64,000 nucleotides of DNA from Pseudomonadota bacterium (GTDB taxonomy: Bacteria; Tectomicrobia; Entotheonellia; Entotheonellales; Entotheonellaceae), in assembly GCA_005777235.1 (NCBI GenBank), contig SXND01000083.1:16304-80303 (forward strand), written 5' to 3'. The notes beneath the pieces are model-generated. The model searched no databases. It had not been told where the DNA came from and saw only the letters and a program-made list of their open reading frames with translations. Below, piece by piece: positions 44,543 through 51,778 of the stretch (position 1 is its first letter; every line of letters starts with the position of its first letter). The position numbers and the translations under genes were made by a program.

Positions 44543-45532
44543 TCACGGAAACACCAGTAGCCCTTGATATGACTTGATGGTGCGGGACAGTGCCTCCTCG
44601 CCTCGGCTCGCGGCACTCTGCAGCCGCTGCTGCAAACGGCGCCGTAGTTTGCGGCTCGGGCTGATCCCCGCTCGGCTGATGCGATAGCCCAGAAAGACGG
44701 CTGGGGTGGTCGCAGGCTCCACCGCCAGACGTTTGGGATTGAGGGAGAGCCCGCGTGCCTCAGCCAGCCAGGTCGTCAGGGCTGCACGGGCTTCCAGCAA
44801 CGGCGCTTTGGTATCGGCAAACAGCACGAAATCATCCATATAGCGCTGGTAGCCAGGGATGTGCAACTGACGTTTGACAAAGTGATCCAGGCCATCCAGA
44901 AAAAAGTTCCCGCACCACTGGCTGAACCATGAGCCCAGAGGCAGCCCATACCCGGCAGTTGGACAACGCTCGCCCAGTGTCGTCGCGGCCAGGGGGCTAC
45001 GGTACACCTCGTCGCTAGAGGTAATGATGGTGCGCACCAGGGCCAGCGTGTCTGCATCCACCACACGTGTGGGGAACAAAACCAGCAGGCGGGCGTGCTG
45101 AATGCTCAAAAAGTAGGCGTGAATGTCGAGGTGGAGACGCCAGGCATAGCGGCGCATACAGGCCAGGAAATACAGCACGGCCCGATGGGGACCGCGTTGG
45201 TGGCCAGCGGCAAACGATTGTTCCAGGTAGCGACGCTCAAACACCGGGCCGATTTCGTTGAGTACGGCGTGGTGCAACACCCGGTCGCGCACGGCTGGGG
45301 CCGCAATCAGGCGGGTTTTCGGATCGGCAATGCTGTGCAGCCGCCAGGGCGATGGCCGGTAGCGCTGCGCCAGCAACTCCTGGTGCAGCGCCAACAGGTG
45401 GTAATCGCAGTCGATCTCAAAGCGCGCCACGCTCGGATGACGGCGTTTGCCACGGCGACACGCCCGCCAGGCGCGCCAGAGTGCTTCCTGGCTGGCCAGG
45501 CGTTGGTAACTGCCGGCAGCAAGGGTGTACAT
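44543..45532 (-). CDS. DGR-type reverse transcriptase
   Basis: This 329-residue reverse transcriptase has no maturase or integrase domain. RT blocks include HSIADPKTRLIAAPAVRDRVLHHAV, WRLHLDIHAYFLSI, GLPLGSWFSQWCGNFFLDGLDHFVK and the catalytic RYMDDFVLFAD, followed by FLGYRISRAG. LGxxxSQ in place of the QG motif of other RTs is the signature of diversity-generating retroelement enzymes. The start at 45532 has GGAGA upstream. The template repeat lies about 190 bases upstream on the same strand. Confidence 0.92.
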   Translation of the reverse strand: MYTLAAGSYQRLASQEALWRAWRACRRGKRRHPSVARFEIDCDYHLLALHQELLAQRYRPSPWRLHSIADPKTRLIAAPAVRDRVLHHAVLNEIGPVFERRYLEQSFAAGHQRGPHRAVLYFLACMRRYAWRLHLDIHAYFLSIQHARLLVLFPTRVVDADTLALVRTIITSSDEVYRSPLAATTLGERCPTAGYGLPLGSWFSQWCGNFFLDGLDHFVKRQLHIPGYQRYMDDFVLFADTKAPLLEARAALTTWLAEARGLSLNPKRLAVEPATTPAVFLGYRISRAGISPSRKLRRRLQQRLQSAASRGEEALSRTIKSYQGLLVFP

Positions 45533-45719
45533 GGAGTCTCCAGCCATGTCGGGCTGAAGCCCGACCTACCGGGAAGCCCGACAACGCGACTGGCACCGGA
45601 CTTACGCAAGGGATATTGAGATGGCCCACCCGGACAGTCGCAGCGCTACTGGAACAGGCGGACCAGGAGAGAGGGCCGCTGGCCCTCGGCAGGCGCTGCA
45701 TGGCGTGTGCAAGAACGGC

Positions 45720-45858
45720 ATGTTGGGGCGGGACACGGACACACCGGAACCCGAGGTTGTCGTTCTGGTCCTCGGGTTGGTCGTTGTCCCGGTTCGCGGA
45801 GCGCAGGTTCTCGGGCGGATTGTTGAACGAGCCGCCACGAATCACCCGCCTCCAGGCA
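45720..45858 (-). ncRNA. DGR template repeat (TR)
   Basis: Read on the minus strand, the 139-bp TR is rich in AAC and GAC codons in the frame of the targets (FNNPPENLRSANRDN, then DQPEDQNDNLGFR). It lies between avd and the RT gene, the usual DGR position, and would be transcribed as the template RNA for adenine-mutagenic reverse transcription. It is not itself in a genuine protein. Confidence 0.9.
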
Positions 45859-45966
45859 TTACGCGCCTGCTTGAGGCGCAGTATGGCACATCCCGCCGCC
45901 AGCGCCAAGGGTGTGGTCCAGGGCCATGGAGTGTTCGGTTGTTGGCCTGCGTTACCCTGGGTGTGG

Positions 45967-46329
45967 TCAGGACGTTGGTTCCGCGCGGGCGGCGAGATGC
46001 TTGTGCCAGCCGCCAAGCTGGCGTCCAATGTCGTCGGCCAGGCGCAAGGCGTATTGCCCCTGGCGGTCGTCGAGGAAGGTCGTCTCCACCGCCAGGCGCA
46101 GCCGCAGGCGCAGGCGGATGAGCAGGAGATCTGCTTCCGCCAGAGCCGTGTCACGGTCGATGTTTTTTAACGCCAACGTCACCGTATCGAGGCGGTGTAA
46201 GATCTCGGCGGCAAGAGAACAGGCCAGCACATCGTGGGGCTGCGTGCGAGTCTTGTTGAGCAGCCACACGCAGAGATCCCAGGTCACGGTAAAAATTGGC
46301 GCCTGCAGGTCGCGTTGCGTCGGGCTCAT
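45967..46329 (-). CDS. avd: Avd-like four-helix accessory protein of the DGR
   Basis: The 120-residue, basic, all-helical protein (DLCVWLLNKTRTQPHDVLACSLAAEILHRLDTV...ADDIGRQLGGWHKHL) has the pattern of the Avd/S23-like four-helix bundle that binds the DGR reverse transcriptase and template RNA. It starts in an ATGA overlap with the upstream helix-turn-helix gene and ends about 110 bases before the TR. The assignment rests on fold pattern and position. Confidence 0.8.
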   Translation of the reverse strand: MSPTQRDLQAPIFTVTWDLCVWLLNKTRTQPHDVLACSLAAEILHRLDTVTLALKNIDRDTALAEADLLLIRLRLRLRLAVETTFLDDRQGQYALRLADDIGRQLGGWHKHLAARAEPTS

Positions 46330-46889
46330 GCGCTGCCCACACGGCGTTCACTGCGCCGCAGCAGCCCGGCAAAGGCGGGCATCACGTCCTGCTCCAGCGC
46401 GGCCAGCAGCGGCGTGGCCTGCTCCGCCGTGGCACAGAGCAGCAGTTCCATGGCGGCGAGGCTGGCCGCATCACGGGCGGCGCGATAGGACACGGTCTTT
46501 TCCTGACGGTCATAGCGATAACAGCCCACGGCCAGGTGATCGAGGCACTGACGCATGTGCGCCGTGGCTTTGTCCAACGCGCCGCCGCCCGCGGCAAGTT
46601 GCTGGTAGATGGACATGGCGAGCTGCACGGCTTTGAGATCGCGCAGGGTGTAGCGCCGCTCTTTACCTGGTAGCAGAGCCTCTTCGATGACGGCCTTGAA
46701 ACGCGCCTGTTGCTGGCTGGCGCGCTGCTGGATGTCAGCGTCAATGTGCAGGTCATCGCGCTCGATGACCCAGCGGCCACCGACTTTTTGGGCTGGCAGA
46801 CGCTTGTGTTCGATCATGTACAACACCTGACGGCGGGTTTTCCCCAGCAGAGCCGTCGCTTGTTCGAGTGAAAGTTGCATAATAGACAT
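46326..46889 (-). CDS. DGR-linked helix-turn-helix (excisionase-like) protein
   Basis: The 187-residue protein has an N-terminal MerR/excisionase-type helix-turn-helix (LSLEQATALLGKTRRQVLYMIEHKRLPAQKVGGRWVIERDDL). A helical C-terminal region of about 110 residues follows (YTLRDLKAVQLAMSIYQQLA...RYDRQEKTVSYRAARDAASLAAMELLL). The stop codon overlaps the avd start. It may regulate the cassette or act with Avd. Confidence 0.75.
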   Translation of the reverse strand: MSIMQLSLEQATALLGKTRRQVLYMIEHKRLPAQKVGGRWVIERDDLHIDADIQQRASQQQARFKAVIEEALLPGKERRYTLRDLKAVQLAMSIYQQLAAGGGALDKATAHMRQCLDHLAVGCYRYDRQEKTVSYRAARDAASLAAMELLLCATAEQATPLLAALEQDVMPAFAGLLRRSERRVGSA

Positions 46890-47257
46890 TCTCGGGCATA
46901 GAAGATGGGCTCATGCAGGAGCTTTCTCGGCCACGCTGCCCCCTCCTGGGAGCTGGCACCTCCCCCCAGCGGGGGGAGGCAGGAGGGGGGACACGACGGG
47001 GGGTGAGGAGACGGGGAACGCCTGGCCGCCCTGTGCCCCCCTCCCAACTTCCCCCCGCTGGGGGGAGGAGTGTCGGCAAGCATCACGTTTCTTATGCCCG
47101 ATAATGTCTAATGTGCAGCACCAATGGACACAAGGATAGACAAAAGGACAAAGAGACAGGCTTTGTAGCACAAAAGGACAGACAAATACACAAATAAACA
47201 ATTTGTACGGTCCGCGCTGCGCGCAGGAGAAAGCAAAGGATCAATAAAATCAATGGG
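46890..47257. other. Intergenic region between VR2 and the DGR cassette
   Basis: Contains two GC-rich palindromic blocks (CCTCCCCCCAGCGGGGGGAGG near 46958 and its near-complement near 47053). Next to VR2 is an AT-rich purine run with repeated GGACA and ACAAA words. A small hairpin (CCTGCGC-GCA-GCGCGG on the minus strand) follows VR2 by about 45 bases. No gene is seen. Confidence 0.5.
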
Positions 47258-50200
47258 TCAAGGCTGGGGCGGGACACGGACACACCGGAACCCGAGGAGG
47301 ACGTGCTGGAACTCGGGAGGGTCGTTGGCCCGGAACGCGGAGCGCAGGTTCACGGGCGGATTGAAGAACGAGCCGCCACGAATCACCCGACAAGAACGAT
47401 CCTTGAAGGCATAGCACGTCCCATCAGCAGGCCCCAAGGGATCAACCCACACCCCGGCACCATAGTCGTTATACCAGTCCCGCGTCCACTCCCAGACATT
47501 GCCGTGCATATCATACAGCCCGAGAGGGTTCGGCTGCTTCTGCCGCACCGCTTGCGCTCCTTTGGCGTTCTCCGCAAACCAGGCATAGTCGCCTAGGCGC
47601 GCAGCATCCGCGCCAAACGACCACGGGAAGCAACTACCCGCACGCGCCGCGTACTCCCACTGTGCTTCGGTCGGCAGATCACCGCCGAGTTGTTGACACA
47701 CCGCTCGCGCTTGTGCCCAGTCCACGTTGACTGCCGGCAGGTTCCCCCTCTGCCCCGCCTGCTGCTGCGTTGTTTCCGTCTGCGCCATCTGCAAGGCGGA
47801 GAGCACCACGATACGCGGCTTCTGCTCAGGCAGTATTTTATCATCATACGCCATAGCGTCTTCACCCTTGTCGATGGTCCCCATGGTGAACGTCCCAGGG
47901 CACACCTGCACCCACACCAGACCGTCCGGGCCGGGCTGCTGCTGCGGTCCGCCAGTGAGCCACACCTGGCCCTGCTGACGCTGCACCTGTAGGCGGGGCG
48001 ACACGGCCTCGACGCCCTTCTTCCCAGCAAAGGCCAGCTCCCGCGCCAGCCCGGCGACATCCGCGCTGGTGGCCACGGCCCACGGCCCGGTGTGGGTGGC
48101 CAGGCGGGCGGCGGCAGGCTCGGCCTCAGCGGCATCCGGCAGCAGCACCAGGATCTGCGTGTGGCGATTGAGCGTTGGACTGGGCCCGAGCCAGGCGTCC
48201 AGGTGCTGGGCCCAGTCCTCACCCAGCCACACCTGATCAGCGCTGCCCTTATCCAGCAGGTGCATGGCCAGTTGCCGCACAGCAGGTTGCTCCTCGGCTC
48301 CCGGCATGGCCAGGATCACCAGCGCACGCAGCGGCCAGTCCGCGCTACAGGCGCGGATGGGTTGCGCCAGACGCCCGGCGCGCAGCACCACACTACGGCT
48401 GCCTGGCAGGCTGATAGCATTGAACTCCTGGTGCCAGGTCCAGGTCACCGGGAGCTGCGCCCCGGCCGGCACCGCGGGCAGCCAGGTAATCTGGGAGTCG
48501 CGGGCGCTACCCAGCGTCACCTGATACGTGCCACGCGCTGTCTGTTGGCGCTGTTGCACGGTCTGCGCCAGCATGGCCGGGTGGGTGCACGGTGTGTCGG
48601 GGCACAGGAAACGCGGTGGGTCGGGGGCCAGCCAGCGCTGCACCGCGGCGGCGCCGGCGCTCAGAGCCAGGGCGAGCAAGATGGTACAGGCCAGCACCAG
48701 GCGCGGCGCGTCTTTTAACGGCGGGGGCGTAGGCTCGGGGTAGAGTGGGGTGGCAAAACCAAGCTGGCGCAGACGGTGCTGTGTCACCGGGGTAAGATCG
48801 CGCCAGTGCCAGGGGAGGTAGATCATGGGCGGGGTCTGCCGGCCAGCCTGTTGCCGCTGCGCCTCATCGGCGTACTCAGCCAGGCGTTGCTGGACGTCCG
48901 TGCGCAGTGTCTCGTCAGCCAGATGCGCCAGTTGCTGCGCGGCGCCCTCGGGGTCGCGATACAGCCGCAGCACGGCCAGCTCCATCTGCCAGCGCTGGTG
49001 CGCCAGGGAGTGCTCCCAGGGCAGGAGCGGGTTTTCCTGCGCCCGCAGGCGCTGCGCCGCCTCCAGGTAACGCTGCTGCCACCAGTCGAGGGCCTGCTGC
49101 GCCAGACTCTGCGGCTGTAGCTTCCCCCCATCGTCGAGCGGGTCGCGGTGCAGCAGCCAGGTGATCAGGCGTTGACGCTCCCCTGGCTGCTGCGCCAGGT
49201 CCAACACCTGATCCACGGCCCATGGGCTGACGTCGAGGTTGAGGGCCACGCGCAGACTCTGCGTACTGGCGGTGTCGGCCTGCGCCCCCCCGAGCGCCAC
49301 GGCGGCAGCCCAGAGCCGCGCGGCGCCATACAGCCCCGGGTCAGGCGCGCTGTCTTCCGGTGCCGGTCGCACCACGCCACCCAGCCAGGCGGGCAAGTCC
49401 TCCAGGGTAATGGTGTCCAGGCCATAGGGCTCCAGCACTGCGGCCAGGCGTCCCCCAGGCGTGCCACAATCCACAAAGCACAGCCGTGGCCAGCGTTGCA
49501 GGCTGCGCAAGAGGCGCTCGGTGTCCCGCCGGGAGCGCTGCAGTGTCAGGCGCTGCTCCAGCCCCACACCATCAGTGCAAATCACCACCAGGGCCTGGCG
49601 CCCGGCGCCCTCTTCGTGCCCTGGCTGGTAGCCCGGCTGCTCTGGCCAGTCCAGGCGGTCCGGCACATCGGTGAACAATCCCTGACGCGCTTGCAGACCT
49701 GCAGCCGCCAGGGTAGTCAGGAGTTGCTGTACGGCGGTGCGCGGCGTGGAGCGTTGTAGCTGGCGATCGAGCCAGAACCAGACGTCGCGTTCGTACACGG
49801 TAGGTTGGAAGTGCAAGTGTACAAAACCACCGGCACGGGCCGTGGCGTTGACCGTCTGCGGCAGATCGAGCCGATGGGTAGTCTCCTCCGCGACGAATTG
49901 CTCGATCTGCCACACCAGTTGGCGCCGTTCGCGTGCCGCCAGCAAAGCACTGTCGTCCCGCGCCGGTGGCGGTAGTGGCTGCCAGCGGGCCCCGACATAG
50001 CGCCGTGGTGGCGCGACAATGGGGCGATAGTCCCGGCGATAGCGCCACCAGAGCACCACGGCCAGGGTCAGACCAGCCAGCCCGAGCAGCGCCAGTGCCA
50101 GGGCCCCAAGGCGCCGGGGTACGTGGATGGGCTGGGGTTTGACCTCTGCACGCCAGAACCACACCTGCTCTACTGGCGTGGTGGCGTCTGCCGTGGCGGT

Positions 50201-50665
50201 GAAACGATGCGGCACCGGGCCATCCGGCGTCCTGGGTAGCCCCATCTCGCTCATGCTGCGCGGCCAGAGTAGCACAGCGCCCAGCAGGAGCAGCGCCCAG
50301 CCCGCGCCGCGGCGTGGCGTGGGAGGGTCGGAGGGCGGGGCTAGCACGTCAGGCGCCGGGGGGACAGGCAGTGTCTGCTGGACGGCGTGTGTTGGGGTAG
50401 TTGACACGCTCTCGGCGGGCCAGTCGGCCTCGTGGTCCGGGCACCAGTCGGCGAACAGGGCCGCAAAGACGTCGTGCTGGGCTGGGGTTTTCACGAGCAG
50501 GGCACTGAGCAGGTGGTGCAGATCCTGGCGTTGCAGGTGTGGCTGCCGGGCAAACAGGTGCTGCAGGCGGGCGAGCTCGCCTGGACCCACCGGCACGCCG
50601 CTCAGGCGTAGGGCGGCCAGAAAGTCGCTGAGTTCGGCCAGTTGATGTGATGTGGTGTTGGGCAT
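47258..50665 (-). CDS. DGR target protein 2: CoxE-like/membrane protein with C-terminal FGE fold
   Basis: This 1135-residue protein begins with a CoxE-like (MoxR-partner) helical domain (LSDFLAALRLSGVPVGPGELARLQHLF...SALLVKTPAQHDVFAALFADW). Two membrane segments follow (GWALLLLGAVLLWP; ALALALLGLAGLTLAVVLWW), then a central region with a vWA-like VVICTDGVG but no clear MIDAS. A third membrane segment follows (LVLACTILLALALSAG). An FGE domain takes up about the last 210 residues (QVCPGTFTMGTIDKGEDAMAYDD, LPTEAQWEYAARAG, LGLYDMHGNVWEWTRDW) and ends in VR2. The start at 50665 has GGGGAGG ahead. It is third in the TIR-MoxR operon. Confidence 0.88.
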   Translation of the reverse strand: MPNTTSHQLAELSDFLAALRLSGVPVGPGELARLQHLFARQPHLQRQDLHHLLSALLVKTPAQHDVFAALFADWCPDHEADWPAESVSTTPTHAVQQTLPVPPAPDVLAPPSDPPTPRRGAGWALLLLGAVLLWPRSMSEMGLPRTPDGPVPHRFTATADATTPVEQVWFWRAEVKPQPIHVPRRLGALALALLGLAGLTLAVVLWWRYRRDYRPIVAPPRRYVGARWQPLPPPARDDSALLAARERRQLVWQIEQFVAEETTHRLDLPQTVNATARAGGFVHLHFQPTVYERDVWFWLDRQLQRSTPRTAVQQLLTTLAAAGLQARQGLFTDVPDRLDWPEQPGYQPGHEEGAGRQALVVICTDGVGLEQRLTLQRSRRDTERLLRSLQRWPRLCFVDCGTPGGRLAAVLEPYGLDTITLEDLPAWLGGVVRPAPEDSAPDPGLYGAARLWAAAVALGGAQADTASTQSLRVALNLDVSPWAVDQVLDLAQQPGERQRLITWLLHRDPLDDGGKLQPQSLAQQALDWWQQRYLEAAQRLRAQENPLLPWEHSLAHQRWQMELAVLRLYRDPEGAAQQLAHLADETLRTDVQQRLAEYADEAQRQQAGRQTPPMIYLPWHWRDLTPVTQHRLRQLGFATPLYPEPTPPPLKDAPRLVLACTILLALALSAGAAAVQRWLAPDPPRFLCPDTPCTHPAMLAQTVQQRQQTARGTYQVTLGSARDSQITWLPAVPAGAQLPVTWTWHQEFNAISLPGSRSVVLRAGRLAQPIRACSADWPLRALVILAMPGAEEQPAVRQLAMHLLDKGSADQVWLGEDWAQHLDAWLGPSPTLNRHTQILVLLPDAAEAEPAAARLATHTGPWAVATSADVAGLARELAFAGKKGVEAVSPRLQVQRQQGQVWLTGGPQQQPGPDGLVWVQVCPGTFTMGTIDKGEDAMAYDDKILPEQKPRIVVLSALQMAQTETTQQQAGQRGNLPAVNVDWAQARAVCQQLGGDLPTEAQWEYAARAGSCFPWSFGADAARLGDYAWFAENAKGAQAVRQKQPNPLGLYDMHGNVWEWTRDWYNDYGAGVWVDPLGPADGTCYAFKDRSCRVIRGGSFFNPPVNLRSAFRANDPPEFQHVLLGFRCVRVPPQP
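47264..47389 (-). repeat. DGR variable repeat VR2
   Basis: A gapless 126-bp copy of the template repeat at the very 3' end of target gene 2, ending just before its TGA. In the 31-codon core 13 of 14 differences fall on TR adenines; the exception is a G to T in GAC to TTC. The invariant ends CGGGTGATTCGTGGCGGC and CTCGGGTTCCGGTGTGTCCG match TR and VR1. Confidence 0.92.
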
Positions 50666-50683
50666 GCCCCTCCCCTTGCCTTG

Positions 50684-50746
50684 CCCTGGGAGCGCCACGC
50701 TCCAGCGTGGCTTCCGGCGCCGGGCTGGAGCGTGGCGCCCCCAGGG
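50684..50746. repeat. REP-like extragenic palindrome
   Basis: CCCTGGGAGCGCCACGCTCC and the complementary right half (GGAGCGTGGCGCCCCCAGGG) form a 63-base near-perfect fold. It sits between the MoxR gene and target gene 2 and shares its arms with the MITE-like elements at 3.5 and 8.3 kb. It may tune expression between the two genes. Confidence 0.6.
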
Positions 50747-50758
50747 ATCACAGGACCT

Positions 50759-51778
50759 CTACCCCAGGCGCTGTAAGTCGCCGTAGTCCTTGATCAGCAC
50801 TGCGATGCCGGGTAACTCCCGCAGACTGCCCTGCATGAGCCGCTCCGCCGTGATACGCAGGGCACTGAGGACACACAGCCAGGTGAGCAGCTCGGCAGTT
50901 GAGGGTTTTTTATCAATGCCTGGGAGATCGCGGATTTCCCAGAAACGCGTCCGCGCGGCCTGTCGCGCCTCCGGGGTGAGGTTGGGAAAGGCCGCCTGGC
51001 CCGTCTCCCCGTCCCCAGTGCCAGCGCGCGCCATGCTCTCCACCGCGGCGGCGACCAGGTCTGCGGTGAGCTCAATGCGGTGGAAGATGCAGCGGCGTAA
51101 AAACGCGTCTGGTAAACGGCGCTCCTCGTTGCTGGTGATGATCACGATAGGAGGGCGACCGGAGCGCGGTCGTACCATCTGACGCGGCGCAAAGGGATGC
51201 GGGAAGCTGTGCTGGTCCAGCTCATGTAGCAGATCGTTCGGGAAATCGCGCGGTGCTTTATCGATCTCGTCGATCAGCACCACCGCATCGCCCGCCGTGC
51301 CGTAGGCTTCCCACAGGGCGCGCTTATGGAGAAAGCCCTGGCGCACGGCCTGCGTCTCCTCTGTGATCGCGTCAGGCGAGAGTGCCGGGGTAGATTGATG
51401 CCTGGCGGCCTGGGCCCAGTGCAGATAGCCCACAGCATCAAACTCGTATAGCAGATCCTGGGCCGTGGAGGTGGATTTCACCAGAAACTTGTAGACCGGA
51501 ATGCCAAAGTACGCCCCGACAAAATCCGCCGTCTGCGTCTTGCCGGTGCCGGACTCGCCGGTGAGCAGCAGGGGGCTTCCCGTGTGCAAAGCCATATTGA
51601 TGGCTAGCAGCAGCGCCTCCGAGGGCTGGTAACGCAGCGCGGCGTGCTGATGGCTGGCTAAAAACTCCGGCAGGCGGCGCTGCGCCAGCAGTTGCTGTGG
51701 TCCCAGGTGGCGATGTTGCGTTGGGTCCGCCGGCGGGCGTGCGATCAGCACAAATGGCAGGTCATCAGCGTCCATCAC
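50759..51778 (-). CDS. MoxR-type AAA+ ATPase
   Basis: This 339-residue AAA+ ATPase has Walker A LLTGESGTGKTQTADFVGAYFG, Walker B AVVLIDEIDKAPRDFPNDLLHELD, sensor 1 IVIITSNEERRLPDAFLRRCIF and a C-terminal lid. MoxR ATPases usually work with vWA/CoxE proteins, and the gene downstream has a CoxE-like start. Its ATG overlaps the end of the TIR gene by 14 bases, so the three genes form one operon. Confidence 0.9.
   Translation of the reverse strand: MMDADDLPFVLIARPPADPTQHRHLGPQQLLAQRRLPEFLASHQHAALRYQPSEALLLAINMALHTGSPLLLTGESGTGKTQTADFVGAYFGIPVYKFLVKSTSTAQDLLYEFDAVGYLHWAQAARHQSTPALSPDAITEETQAVRQGFLHKRALWEAYGTAGDAVVLIDEIDKAPRDFPNDLLHELDQHSFPHPFAPRQMVRPRSGRPPIVIITSNEERRLPDAFLRRCIFHRIELTADLVAAAVESMARAGTGDGETGQAAFPNLTPEARQAARTRFWEIRDLPGIDKKPSTAELLTWLCVLSALRITAERLMQGSLRELPGIAVLIKDYGDLQRLG

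Noticed and set aside
45417-46154. 245-residue protein containing the template repeat
   Set aside because: The frame overlaps avd, has no domain except the repeat itself, and the TR in DGRs is a non-coding template.
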